Notes: generated from the letters alone by a model not told the origin. A stretch of 64,000 nucleotides of DNA from Cellulosimicrobium cellulans (GCF_024124905.1 NZ_JAMXST010000005.1:496001-560000), one strand, 5' to 3'; positions 46,108 through 54,505 are shown, counted from the stretch's first letter. A program made the numbers and translations.

Positions 46108-47028
46108 GTGGAGCTGCGCGACATCGAGATCTTCCTGACGCTCGCCGAGGAGCTGCACTTCGGGCGCACGGCGGAGCGCCTGCACGTGTCCGCGCCCCGG
46201 GTGAGCCAGGCGATCGCCAAGCAGGAGCGCCGCATCGGCGCCCCGCTCTTCGAGCGCACCAGCCGGCGCGTCGCGCTCACGCCCCTCGGGGAACAGCTCC
46301 GGGCCGACCTCGAGGCCGGGTACCGCCGGATCCTCGAGGGCGTCGAGTCCGCCGCGAGCACCGCTCGGGCCGCGCGCGAGACCCTGACGTTCGGCGTCAT
46401 GGGACCCCTGTGGCAGGAGATCGCCCCCGTCACGGCGCTGTTCCGCGCCCGCAACCCGCACGTCGACCTGCGCATGCGCGAGGTCCGCCTCGACGAGCCC
46501 TTCCGCCTCCTGCGCGACGGCGAGGTCGACGTCGCGCTCCTGTGGCTCCCCGTCGAGGAGAAGGACCTCGCGGTCGGCCCGGTGACCTTCACCGAGCCGA
46601 TCGTGCTCGCCGTCGGGCGGACGCACCCGCTCGCCACGCGCTCGTCGGTGTCCGTCGCCGAGCTGGCCGACGAGAACGTCCTGCCCTCCGGGCTGCCCGT
46701 CCCCGACTACTGGGAGGACGCCGTCAGCCCCGTCCCCCGCAGCGAGCCCGACCGCGGCGACACCACCCCGACGCGCGAGGAGGTGCTGTGGCGGGTCATG
46801 TCCGGCGACGGCGTCGCGGTCGCGTGCGCCCAGGGCATCCGCTACCTGGAGCGCTCCGACGTCGCCTACGTGCCGCTCGACGAGCGGCCCGTGCTGCGCT
46901 GGGGCCTCGTCCGGCGCGCCGGTCCGATCCCGCCGCTGGTCGCGGAGTTCTCCCAGGTCGCGGCCGAGCTCGGTCCGCTCGCGCTCTCGCTCGACCTCGC
47001 GGCTGCGGGGTCGAGCGGCCGGGTCTGA
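46108..47028 (+). CDS. LysR family transcriptional regulator
   Basis: A 306-residue LTTR. The N-terminal HTH is clear in IEIFLTLAEELHFGRTAERL and VSAPRVSQAIAKQERRIGAP. The effector domain starts near residue 92 with LTFGVMGPLWQEIAPVTALF and has the usual two-lobed pattern. It lacks a close enzyme partner other than the divergent ABM-like gene, which is its probable target. The GTG start has no strong ribosome binding site; the frame upstream has none better. Ligand unknown. Confidence 0.92.
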   Translation: MELRDIEIFLTLAEELHFGRTAERLHVSAPRVSQAIAKQERRIGAPLFERTSRRVALTPLGEQLRADLEAGYRRILEGVESAASTARAARETLTFGVMGPLWQEIAPVTALFRARNPHVDLRMREVRLDEPFRLLRDGEVDVALLWLPVEEKDLAVGPVTFTEPIVLAVGRTHPLATRSSVSVAELADENVLPSGLPVPDYWEDAVSPVPRSEPDRGDTTPTREEVLWRVMSGDGVAVACAQGIRYLERSDVAYVPLDERPVLRWGLVRRAGPIPPLVAEFSQVAAELGPLALSLDLAAAGSSGRV

Positions 47029-47034
47029 CGACCC

Positions 47035-47445
47035 TCAGCGGCGCTGCTGGATGCGGATCTCGTTGCCCGCCGGGTCCCGGAACGCGCAGTCGCGCACGCC
47101 GTAGGGCTGGTCGATCGGCTCCTGCACGACCTCCGCCCCCGCGGCCTCGATGCGCGCGAACGTCTCGTCGACGTCGGTCGTCGCGAGGTTCACCCCGAAG
47201 TAGGCGCCCTTCGCGACGATCTCCAGGAGCGCGCGCTTGTCGTCGTCGCTGAGGCCCGGCGTCGCGGCCGGCGGGTGCAGCACGATGGCGGTGTCCGGCT
47301 GGTCGGCCGGGCCCACGGTGATCCACCGCATCCCCTCGTAGCCGACGTCGTTGCGGATCTCGAAGCCGAGGACGTCGCGGTAGAAGGCCAGCGACGCGTC
47401 GGGGTCGGTCTGGGGCAGGAAGCTGGAGTTGATGGTGAGGTTCAT
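47035..47445 (-). CDS. VOC superfamily protein
   Basis: A 136-residue glyoxalase-fold protein. SFLPQTDPDASLAFYRDVLG opens module one; VNLATTDVDETFARIEAAGA and CAFRDPAGNEIRIQQR complete module two with a metal-type Glu. It lies 19 bp downstream of the AraC-type gene on the same strand, a pairing seen often in actinobacteria. It may act as a ligand-binding or resistance protein under that regulator. Converges on the LysR gene with 6 bp between. Confidence 0.88.
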   Translation of the reverse strand: MNLTINSSFLPQTDPDASLAFYRDVLGFEIRNDVGYEGMRWITVGPADQPDTAIVLHPPAATPGLSDDDKRALLEIVAKGAYFGVNLATTDVDETFARIEAAGAEVVQEPIDQPYGVRDCAFRDPAGNEIRIQQRR

Positions 47446-47464
47446 GGGATCGACGCTAGGCGCG

Positions 47465-48025
47465 TCACCCGGCCCGCGCTTCTCGATTCCTGACCGGTCG
47501 CGTGACGCGGCGCGCGACGCACGCCGGCATCCCGTCGAGCCGCTCCGCGCCGGGGACGGCGGCGCTCCCGTCCGGCAGCGCCTCGACGGCGTCGGTCGCG
47601 GTGCCGGCCCCGCGCGACGCGCCCGCCGCGGCCGTCCGGGACTCCACGGGCGCGGGAGACGCGGCGTCGGCCTCCGCCGCGCGGCGCCGGTAGACGCTCG
47701 GCGGCACGCCCACGAGCTCCGTGAACCGCGTGCTGAAGGTCCCCAGCGACGAGCACCCGACGGCGAAGCACACGTCCGTGACGCTCAGGTCGCCGCGGCG
47801 CAGCAGCGCCTTCGCCCGCTCGATGCGTCGCGTCATGAGGTACGCGTACACCGACTCCCCGTACGCGGCCTTGAACTCGCGGCTCAGGTGCCCGGCCGAC
47901 ACGTGCACACCGGCCGCGAGCGCCGCGACGTCGAGCGGCTGCGCGTACTCGCGGTCGATCCGGTCCCGCACGCGCCGCAGCCGCGCGAGGTCGCGCAGGC
48001 GCTGGTCGTCGGGCAGGGTCGTCAC
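47465..48025 (-). CDS. AraC family transcriptional regulator
   Basis: A 186-residue protein whose N-terminal 110 residues are a double-HTH AraC domain: LDVAALAAGVHVSAGHLSRE and DLSVTDVCFAVGCSSLGTFS, followed by FTELVGVPPSVYRRR. The last 70 residues are an Ala/Gly-rich tail with no fold evident. There is no N-terminal sensing domain, as in the short AraC proteins that pair with a VOC gene. The GTG was chosen because the longer frame overlaps the divergent IclR start region. Confidence 0.88.
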   Translation of the reverse strand: MTTLPDDQRLRDLARLRRVRDRIDREYAQPLDVAALAAGVHVSAGHLSREFKAAYGESVYAYLMTRRIERAKALLRRGDLSVTDVCFAVGCSSLGTFSTRFTELVGVPPSVYRRRAAEADAASPAPVESRTAAAGASRGAGTATDAVEALPDGSAAVPGAERLDGMPACVARRVTRPVRNREARAG

Positions 48026-48059
48026 GCCTCGATCGTGCCACGGCCCTACCGTGGTCCTC

Positions 48060-48860
48060 ATGCCGAGCGACGTGCCCGCCGCGCGCCAGGCCGTCCGCGT
48101 GCTCACCTACCTCGCCGCGCAGGCCGGCCCGTCGCCCGCGGCCGCCGTCGCGCAGGGCCTCGGGCTCCCCCGGTCGACCGTGTACCACCTGCTGTCCGTC
48201 CTCGTGGACGAGGGGTTCGTGACGCACCTCCCCGAGGAGCACCGGTACGGGCTCGGGACGGCGTCCCTCGCGCTCGGCTCCGCGTACGCGCGCCAGGCAC
48301 CGCTCGCCCGGCTCGCGCGGCCCGTCGTCGCGCGCCTCGTCGAGTCCACGGGCGAGAGCGCCCACCTCGCCGTCCTCAACGGGCGCGAGGTGCTCTACCT
48401 CGTCGAGCAGCGCGCGCCGCGCCGCCCCACGCTCGTGACCGACGTCGACGTCCGTCTCCCCGCCCACCTCACCGCGAGCGGGCGCGCCGTCCTCGCCGGG
48501 CTGCCCGCCGCCCAGGTGCGCGCCCTCTTCCCCAGCGCCGCCGCGTTCGCCGACCGGACCGGCGTCGGGCCGCAGACCCTGGGCGCGCTGCGCGAGGTCC
48601 TGCGCGGCGTCCGCCGGCGCGGCTGGGCCGAGGAGGACGGCGAGGTCACCCCCGGCCTCGCGTCCGTCGCCCACGCGGCGGTGGACCACACCGGCCTCCC
48701 CGTCGCCGGCATCGCCCTCACGTTCTGGGCCGACGACGCCCCACCCGCCCGCCGCGCCGAGCTCGCCGCCGCCGTCGGACGCGCCGCCACCGAGGTCAGC
48801 CGCCGCCTCGGCGCCCGCGCCACCTCGACCCGCCCGCCCGGCCCGACCGCCCCGAGGTAG
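48060..48860 (+). CDS. IclR family transcriptional regulator
   Basis: A 266-residue regulator. The winged HTH covers QAVRVLTYLAAQ through GLGLPRSTVYHLLSVLVDEG, and the effector-binding domain contains TGESAHLAVLNGREVLYLVE and HLTASGRAVLAGLP. It is divergent from the AraC gene with 34 bp between starts. No catabolic operon is adjacent, although the hut operon lies 6 kb away. Its TAG stop is embedded in a double-arm palindromic repeat. Confidence 0.92.
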   Translation: MPSDVPAARQAVRVLTYLAAQAGPSPAAAVAQGLGLPRSTVYHLLSVLVDEGFVTHLPEEHRYGLGTASLALGSAYARQAPLARLARPVVARLVESTGESAHLAVLNGREVLYLVEQRAPRRPTLVTDVDVRLPAHLTASGRAVLAGLPAAQVRALFPSAAAFADRTGVGPQTLGALREVLRGVRRRGWAEEDGEVTPGLASVAHAAVDHTGLPVAGIALTFWADDAPPARRAELAAAVGRAATEVSRRLGARATSTRPPGPTAPR

Positions 48861-48945
48861 AGCCGTGGTCCGCCGAAGTAGAGCCGTGGTTTTCCTCTCG
48901 CTGAACCAGGGCTCTACCTCGCGGGACCAGGGCTCTACCTCGCGA
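48854..48945. repeat. Double-arm (2+2) palindromic repeat after the IclR gene
   Basis: Two left arms (GAGGTAGAGCC and GAAGTAGAGCC, each followed by GTGGT) are followed by two identical right arms (CCAGGGCTCTACCTCG). The IclR stop codon is the TAG of the first left arm. Sequence and layout match the repeat at the hutG/hutI junction. Confidence 0.85.
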
Positions 48946-48961
48946 GGGGAGGCCGACGACG

Positions 48962-48990
48962 TTGCGCACGGCCGACGTCCCGACTAGATT
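48962..48990 (+). promoter_or_regulatory. Promoter of the metal importer operon, leaderless
   Basis: TTGCGC and TAGATT, spaced exactly 17 bp, form a plausible -35/-10 pair. The expected start of transcription falls at or within a base or two of the ATG of the binding-protein gene. No Shine-Dalgarno sequence precedes that ATG, which fits a leaderless mRNA. Confidence 0.6.
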
Positions 48991-48991
48991 T

Positions 48992-49005
48992 TTCGGTATG
49001 CCGAA
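48992..49005. promoter_or_regulatory. Operator-like inverted repeat over the start codon
   Basis: TTCGG-TATG-CCGAA has perfect 5-bp arms flanked by T-rich runs and contains the ATG itself. The layout resembles sites of DtxR/MntR-type metalloregulators, which would block transcription start when metal is plentiful. The identity of the regulator is inference. Confidence 0.55.
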
Positions 49006-49966
49006 CTTTTTGACGCGGAGGTCCGTACGTCGTGCTGCCGCAGCCGTCGCGGTCCTCGCCGCAGCGACGCTGAGCGGCTGCTCGAGCGCCACGGACGCGG
49101 GGTCGGTCCCGCCCGACGACGACCGGCCCGTCGTGCTCACGACGTTCACTGTGCTCGCGGACATGGCGCAGAACGTGGCGGGCGACCACCTGCGCGTCGA
49201 GTCGATCACCAAGGTCGGGGCGGAGATCCACGGCTACGAGCCGACGCCCGGCGACGTCCGCAAGGCGGCGGACGCCGACCTGATCCTCGACAACGGCATG
49301 GGGCTCGAGGCGTGGTTCGGGCGGTTCGTCGACGGGCTCGACGTGCCGCACGTCGTCGTCAGCGAGGGCGTCGAGCCCATCGCACTGGGCGACGACACCG
49401 CCGAGGAGTACCAGGGCAAGGAGAACCCGCACGCCTGGATGTCGCCCGTGAACGCGCAGGTCTACGTGCAGAACATGGCCGACGCGTTCGCGGAGCTCGA
49501 CCCGGCCCACGCCGACGACTACGCGGCGAACGCCGCGGCCTACTCCGCCGAGCTCGCCGCCGTGCACGACGAGCTCACGACGGCGCTCGACGCGCTGCCC
49601 GAGGGCCACCGCGCGCTCGTCACGTGCGAGGGCGCGTTCCCCTACCTCGCGCGCGACGCCGGGCTGGCGGAGAAGTACCTGTGGGCGGTCAACGCCGAGC
49701 AGCAGGCGACGCCGCAGTCGGTCGTCGGCGCCATCGAGTTCGTCGAGCAGCACGACGTCCCGGCCGTGTTCTGCGAGTCCACCGTCTCCGACGACGCGAT
49801 GCAGCAGGTCGCGCGCGAGTCCGGCGCGGCCTTCGGCGGGACGCTCTACGTCGACTCCCTCTCCGCGCCCGACGGCCCCGTGCCGACCTATCTCGATCTC
49901 CTGCGCCACGACACCGAGACCATCGTCGCGGGCCTCACCGGCACCACCGCGGGCGGTGACGCGTGA
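48998..49966 (+). CDS. Metal (Mn/Zn/Fe) ABC transporter substrate-binding lipoprotein
   Basis: A 322-residue cluster A-I metal receptor (ZnuA/MntA/PsaA family). Lipobox LSGC gives Cys28. Candidate ligands are His78 (GAEIHGYEP), His145 (NPHAWMSP), the Glu in TCEGAFPYL and the Asp in YVDSLSAP. This His-His-Glu-Asp set is that of manganese or iron receptors, and there is no His-rich loop as in many zinc receptors. It is the first gene of a three-gene importer, joined to the ATPase by GTGA. The start is predicted leaderless and lies within an operator-like repeat. Confidence 0.92.
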   Translation: MPNFLTRRSVRRAAAAVAVLAAATLSGCSSATDAGSVPPDDDRPVVLTTFTVLADMAQNVAGDHLRVESITKVGAEIHGYEPTPGDVRKAADADLILDNGMGLEAWFGRFVDGLDVPHVVVSEGVEPIALGDDTAEEYQGKENPHAWMSPVNAQVYVQNMADAFAELDPAHADDYAANAAAYSAELAAVHDELTTALDALPEGHRALVTCEGAFPYLARDAGLAEKYLWAVNAEQQATPQSVVGAIEFVEQHDVPAVFCESTVSDDAMQQVARESGAAFGGTLYVDSLSAPDGPVPTYLDLLRHDTETIVAGLTGTTAGGDA

Positions 49967-50727
49967 GCGCGGGCGGGCAGGCGCCGTCGGGCACGCCCGC
50001 GATCGACGTGCGCGACCTCACCGTCCACTACGGCGACGTCCTCGCGCTCGACGGCGCGACCCTCGCCCTGGGGTCCGCGCACGGGCCGGGGACGGTGTGC
50101 GGGCTCGTGGGCATGAACGGCTCGGGCAAGTCGACGTTGTTCAAGGCGGTCATGGGCATGGTCCGCCCGGACCGCGGCACGGTCCTGGTCGACGGCGCAC
50201 CCCCCGCGCGCGCCCGGCGCGCCCAGGCGGTGGGGTACGTGCCGCAGAGCGAGGACGTCGACTGGGCGTTCCCGCTGAGCGTGCGCGACGTCGTCATGAC
50301 GGGCCGCTACGGCTACCAGGGCTTCACGCGGCGCACCCGGCCCGCGGACCGGGAGGCGGTCGAGCACGCGCTCGCGCGCGTCGAGCTCACCGACCTCGCC
50401 GACCGGCAGATCGGCGCGCTCTCGGGCGGGCAGCGCAAGCGCGCGTTCGTTGCCCGGGGGCTCGCGCAGGGCGCGACGATCCTCCTGCTCGACGAGCCGT
50501 TCGCCGGTGTGGACAAGCGCACGGAGGCGACCATCACCACGCTGCTGCGCGAGCTCGCGGCGGGCGGGGCGACCGTCCTCGTCTCGACCCACGACCTGCA
50601 CGCGCTGCCCGAGCTCGCGGACGAGGCCGTGCTGCTCCAGCAGCGGGTTCTGCTGCACTCGACGCCCGCGGAGGTCCTGCGGCCCGAGAACCTCGCGCTC
50701 GCGTTCGGCGTGGAGGTGGCCCCGTGA
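49963..50727 (+). CDS. Metal ABC transporter ATP-binding protein
   Basis: A 254-residue ATPase of the ZnuC/MntB group. Walker A is GMNGSGKST, the signature LSGGQRKRAFVARGLAQG, and Walker B ILLLDEPFAGVDKRTE. The GYVPQSEDVDWAFPLSVRDVV segment around the Q-loop is characteristic of manganese/zinc importer ATPases. Coupled to both neighbours by 4-bp GTGA overlaps, so receptor, ATPase and permease are made together. Confidence 0.94.
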   Translation: MSAGGQAPSGTPAIDVRDLTVHYGDVLALDGATLALGSAHGPGTVCGLVGMNGSGKSTLFKAVMGMVRPDRGTVLVDGAPPARARRAQAVGYVPQSEDVDWAFPLSVRDVVMTGRYGYQGFTRRTRPADREAVEHALARVELTDLADRQIGALSGGQRKRAFVARGLAQGATILLLDEPFAGVDKRTEATITTLLRELAAGGATVLVSTHDLHALPELADEAVLLQQRVLLHSTPAEVLRPENLALAFGVEVAP

Positions 50728-51596
50728 CCGACCTCCTCGCCACCCTCCTGGAGCCCCTGTCGTTCGAGTTCCTGCGCACCGCGCTCGCCGTCACGGTGAC
50801 CGCCGGGATCGTGTGCGGCGTCCTGTCGTGCTGGCTCGTGCTCGTGGGCTGGTCCCTCATGGGCGACGCCGTCTCGCACGCCGTGCTGCCCGGCGTCGTG
50901 CTCGCCTACGTGGTGGGCGCGCCGTTCGCGCTCGGCGCGCTCGTCTTCGGGCTGCTCGCGGTGCTGCTCATCGGCGCGGTGCGCGACACGTCCCGCGTCA
51001 AGGAGGACGCCGCGATCGGGGTCGTGTTCACGACGCTGTTCGCGCTCGGCCTCGTGCTCATCTCCGTGACGCCGAGCCAGACGGACCTCAACCACATCCT
51101 CTTCGGCAACCTGCTCGGGGTGTCGCGCGCGGACCTGCTCCAGGTGCTCGCGCTCGGCGCGGTGACGCTCGCGGTCGTCGTGCTCAAGCGGCGCGACCTC
51201 ACGCTCTACGCGTTCGACCCCACGCACGCGCACGCGATCGGGCTGTCCCCGCGACGGCTCGGCGCGCTGCTGCTCGGCCTGCTCGCGCTGACCGTCGTCG
51301 TCGCGCTCCAGGCGGTCGGCGTCGTGCTCGTGGTCGCGCTGCTCATCACGCCCGGCGCGACGGCCTACCTCCTCACCGACCGGTTCTCGCGGATGCTGTG
51401 GATCTCGCCGCTCGTGGCGGCCGTGTGCGGGGTCGTCGGCATCTACGTGAGCTACTACCTCGACACGGCCTCGGGTGGCACGGTCGTCGTCGCGCTGGGC
51501 GTCGCGTTCGCCCTCGCCTACCTGTTCAGCCCGCGCCACGGACTGATCGGGACGCGAGTGGCCGCCGCCCGGCGCCGCCGCCTCGCCCGGGTCTGA
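50724..51596 (+). CDS. Metal ABC transporter permease
   Basis: A 290-residue ABC-3 family permease with eight or nine hydrophobic segments, beginning EFLRTALAVTVTAGIVCGVL. GWSLMGDAVSHAVLPGVVLA and SVTPSQTDLNHILFGNLLGV are signatures of the manganese/zinc permeases, the first carrying conserved metal-path residues. The basic C-terminal tail is short. It is the last gene of the importer operon. Confidence 0.94.
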   Translation: MTDLLATLLEPLSFEFLRTALAVTVTAGIVCGVLSCWLVLVGWSLMGDAVSHAVLPGVVLAYVVGAPFALGALVFGLLAVLLIGAVRDTSRVKEDAAIGVVFTTLFALGLVLISVTPSQTDLNHILFGNLLGVSRADLLQVLALGAVTLAVVVLKRRDLTLYAFDPTHAHAIGLSPRRLGALLLGLLALTVVVALQAVGVVLVVALLITPGATAYLLTDRFSRMLWISPLVAAVCGVVGIYVSYYLDTASGGTVVVALGVAFALAYLFSPRHGLIGTRVAAARRRRLARV

Positions 51597-51720
51597 CCTC
51601 GCGCTCGGCGCACCCCGCGCCGTTCCGGACGTGTCGCCCACGTGCGCTGTGTGCGAAATCTCCATGAATTCGCCCACGATTCCCTGGCTCTTCTCAGGTT
51701 CGACCGGGAGACTAGGTGCC

Positions 51721-52221
51721 ATGTCAGCGAGGACGAGCGAGCCCACGACGCCGCAGCGCACGCGCACGTCAGCCCGGTTCGCCGCGGCGAGCCTGCTCGC
51801 GCTGGCCATGATGCTCCCGATGTGCGCCTCGGCGAACGCCGCGGAGGTCCAGCAGCTCATCGCGGACGCGCAGGTGCAGACCGAGACCATCGGCGACGAC
51901 CTCGACCGGGTCCACGCCCAGCTCCCCGCCCTGCACCCCGTCCTCCGCAACGACGTGCTCGACGCCGTCGAGTCGGTCCAGGCCGCGACGGACGAGGCCC
52001 GATCCGCGCTCGACCGCGCGACCGACGGCGACGAGGCCGCGGACGGCCGGGCCGCCGTCGCGCTGGCCGACGCGCAGGTCGCCCTCGACGCGGCGTCCGC
52101 GCAGCTGCGCCACGTGACGGACCTCGCGCACGACGCGGGCGAGGGCGTCGCCGTCGCGCTCGAGCGGCTGCAGGCCCACATCGACGTGCTCCGCGGCGAG
52201 ACGAGCCGCGCCGGGGTCTGA
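51721..52221 (+). CDS. Secreted coiled-coil protein (paralogue of the 28.5-kb lipoprotein)
   Basis: A 166-residue exported protein. The signal peptide (about 18-40, AASLLALAMMLPMCASANA) ends with an AxA-type signal peptidase I site. The LPMC stretch is a poor lipobox because of Met before Cys. The mature part is a charged coiled coil starting VQQLIADAQVQTETIGDD, matching VQQFLDDARSQAETIGHD of the lipoprotein at 28.5 kb. No known family was recognised. It stands alone between the metal importer and a palindromic repeat. GGGAG or AGGTG serve as ribosome binding site. Confidence 0.75.
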   Translation: MSARTSEPTTPQRTRTSARFAAASLLALAMMLPMCASANAAEVQQLIADAQVQTETIGDDLDRVHAQLPALHPVLRNDVLDAVESVQAATDEARSALDRATDGDEAADGRAAVALADAQVALDAASAQLRHVTDLAHDAGEGVAVALERLQAHIDVLRGETSRAGV

Positions 52222-52240
52222 CCCGCCTCCCGTCCCCTCG

Positions 52241-52308
52241 CGAGATCGACCCGAACGGTCGAGATCGACCCTCGGTGGGTCGATCACGTGACGGTGGGGT
52301 CGATCTCG
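52241..52308. repeat. Double-arm (2+2) palindromic repeat with a different core
   Basis: Two left arms CGAGATCGACCC (52241-52252, 52260-52271) are followed by right arms GGGTCGATC (52277-52285) and GGGTCGATCTCG (52297-52308). The architecture is that of the GTAGAGC repeats at 37.5 and 48.9 kb, but with an unrelated core sequence. Confidence 0.8.
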
Positions 52309-52360
52309 GGGTGCCGACCGCCGCCGCGCGGTCCGTCGCGCGGCTTCCTACGATGGCGGG

Positions 52361-54007
52361 ATGCCGCGCGTCACCGGGATCGTCAAGCCGCACGAGGCGT
52401 TCCCCGGGGTCGCCCGGCTCGACCGCGCGGTCAACGACTGGACCAACCGCCGCGCGCTCGGCCCCCGCGCCGACGCCGCGCTCTCGCGGCTGTCCGCCGC
52501 GGCCGACCACAGCGTCCTGTGGGCCGGGGCGGCCCTGGGCATCGCCGCGACGGGCCGGCGCGGGCGCGAGGCGGCGCTGCGCGGCTACGGCTCGCTGCTC
52601 GTCTCGAGCCTCCTGGCCAACGTCTTCGGCAAGACCGTGTTCGGCGGCGAGCGACCCTCGCTCGAGCCGCTGCCGCTGTGGCGCCGGCTCGCCGACCCGC
52701 CGACGTCGCCGTCGTTCCCCTCCGGCCACTCGGCGTCGGCGGCGGCGTTCGTCACAGGCGTCGCCACCGTGTGGCCCACGCTGGGCCTCGCCCTCGCGCC
52801 GCTCGCGGGCGCGGTGACGTACTCGCGCCTCCACACCGGCTCGCACTGGTTCTCCGACGTCGCCGCGGGCGCCGCGCTCGGAGCCGGGGTCGCCCTCGTC
52901 GGCCGGGCGCTCGTCCCCGACCGAGCCGAGCGTGGCCCCGACGTGCCCGCGGGACCGCCCGCCGTCGTCCCTGCGCTCGACGACGGCGTGGGGCTGTTCG
53001 TCGTCGTGAACCCGGCGGCGGGGTCGGGTCGTCTGCTCAAGGAGGACCCGCTCGTGGCGCTGCGCGAGGGCCTGCCCCGCGCCGAGGTGCACGTGCTCGG
53101 CGAGGGCGACGACCTCCGGCGCCTCTTCGACGACGCCGCCGGCAGGGGCGTCCGGGCGCTCGGCATCAGCGGCGGCGACGGCACCGTCTCCACGGCCGCG
53201 GCGGCGGCCCGCGCGCACGACCTCCCCCTCGCCGTCTTCCCCGGGGGCACGCTGAACCACTTCGCCCGGGCCGCCGACCTCACCTCGATGAGCGCGACGG
53301 CGGCCGCCGTCCGCACGGGATCCGGCGTGACGATCGATGTCGCGGACCTCGAGGTCGACGGGCAGGACGGACCGTCGCGGACCGTGCTCAACACCTTCTC
53401 GGCGGGCGTCTACCCGGAGCTCGTCACGGAGCGCGAGAAGCACGAGCACCGTCTGGGCAAGTGGCCGGCGGCAGTCCTGGCCGCGGCACGGGTCCTGCGG
53501 CGGGCCCACCGTGTGCGGATGGAGGTGGACGGGCACGAGGGCGAGTACTGGTCGCTCTTCGCGGGGGTCAACCGCTACTTCCCGCAGAGCCTCGCCCCGG
53601 TCGAACGGCGCCGGCTCGACGACGGGGTGCTGGACGTCCGCACCGCCCGCGCCGAGCGACGCGCGAGCCGGCTGCGCACGTTCCTCGAGGTCGCGGCGGG
53701 CGACACGGGGACGCGCCTCGCGCGGCGGGTGCCCGGTGTGCGTCGGCACCTCGTGGTCGACGCGACGACCGTCCCGGCGCTCGAGCTCCGGTTCCCCGCC
53801 CGGGGCGCGGTCGTCGGCCCAGGCAGGTCCGCGCCCGACGACGGGACCTCGCCCACGGCCGCCGGGTCGCCGCCCGTCGTGCTCGCGCACGACGGCGAGA
53901 CGCTCGCGCTCGACGCGGTCGCGGACGCCGAGCCGGTGACCGTCCGTCTCACCATGCGGCCCGGCGCGGTGCGCCTCTACGCGCCGAGCGACCCGACCGC
54001 CGGGTAG
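52361..54007 (+). CDS. PAP2 phosphatase-diacylglycerol kinase fusion protein
   Basis: A 548-residue bifunctional lipid enzyme. The N-terminal PAP2 phosphatase has the three motifs K91-x6-R98-P99 (GGERPS), PSGHSAS (120-126) and SR-x6-H-x3-D (155-166), within hydrophobic helices. From about residue 208 a DAGK/YegS-like lipid kinase begins: NPAAGSG (217-223), GGDGTVS (271-277) and PGGTLNHFA. One half could release a lipid phosphate and the other phosphorylate diacylglycerol or a related lipid, suggesting lipid turnover or undecaprenyl recycling at the membrane. Both domains appear intact. Confidence 0.9.
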   Translation: MPRVTGIVKPHEAFPGVARLDRAVNDWTNRRALGPRADAALSRLSAAADHSVLWAGAALGIAATGRRGREAALRGYGSLLVSSLLANVFGKTVFGGERPSLEPLPLWRRLADPPTSPSFPSGHSASAAAFVTGVATVWPTLGLALAPLAGAVTYSRLHTGSHWFSDVAAGAALGAGVALVGRALVPDRAERGPDVPAGPPAVVPALDDGVGLFVVVNPAAGSGRLLKEDPLVALREGLPRAEVHVLGEGDDLRRLFDDAAGRGVRALGISGGDGTVSTAAAAARAHDLPLAVFPGGTLNHFARAADLTSMSATAAAVRTGSGVTIDVADLEVDGQDGPSRTVLNTFSAGVYPELVTEREKHEHRLGKWPAAVLAAARVLRRAHRVRMEVDGHEGEYWSLFAGVNRYFPQSLAPVERRRLDDGVLDVRTARAERRASRLRTFLEVAAGDTGTRLARRVPGVRRHLVVDATTVPALELRFPARGAVVGPGRSAPDDGTSPTAAGSPPVVLAHDGETLALDAVADAEPVTVRLTMRPGAVRLYAPSDPTAG

Positions 54008-54027
54008 CGCGCCTGATCCATACTATT

Positions 54028-54062
54028 TGTCCGCCTTTCACGGACATCGGGGAGAACTCCCC
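54028..54062 (+). terminator. Two short hairpins after the PAP2-kinase gene
   Basis: TGTCCG/CGGACA (7-nt loop) and GGGGAG-AA-CTCCCC follow each other 20-55 bp after the stop codon. They may terminate transcription. The second could alternatively be an operator for the small membrane protein downstream. Confidence 0.4.
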
Positions 54063-54172
54063 CTGTTCAGACACACACGACATGGCCCACAATGAGCCCC
54101 GCACCCGCGGACGGCCCGTCCGCGCATCCTCAGGACCTGGCCTCGACGGCCCACCCAGAAAGCAGAACAACC

Positions 54173-54475
54173 ATGGCCCAGCAGTACCCCGCCGCCCCCC
54201 AGGCCCCCGCCGGCTACGCCGCCCCGATCGAGGACCCGGGCAAGACCCTCGGCATCGTGGGCTTCGTGCTCGCGTTCGTCTTCGCCATCGCGGGCATCGT
54301 CGTCAGCGCGATCGCGCGCAAGAAGAGCAAGGAGGCGGGCTTCGACAACCAGCTCGCCAAGTGGGGCCTCATCCTCAGCATCATCTTCACGGTGCTCGGC
54401 GCCATCGGGACGATCATCTACATCGTCGCGATCGCCGCGCTCGTCGCGAACGGCGCCGTGACCTCGACGTACTGA
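54173..54475 (+). CDS. Small two-TM membrane protein (DUF4190-like)
   Basis: A 100-residue protein with a Gln/Pro/Tyr/Ala-rich cytosolic N-terminus (AQQYPAAPQAPAGYAAP) and two hydrophobic helices (about 32-50 and 67-95). A short basic loop with ARKKSKEAGF separates them. The layout matches small actinobacterial DUF4190-type membrane proteins. No enzymatic motif. The ribosome binding site is weak, and an ATG 27 codons upstream is an alternative start. A GC-rich hairpin follows the gene. Confidence 0.75.
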   Translation: MAQQYPAAPQAPAGYAAPIEDPGKTLGIVGFVLAFVFAIAGIVVSAIARKKSKEAGFDNQLAKWGLILSIIFTVLGAIGTIIYIVAIAALVANGAVTSTY

Positions 54476-54505
54476 CGTCGCCGCGCCGCTGCCGGCGCAC
54501 CGTCC

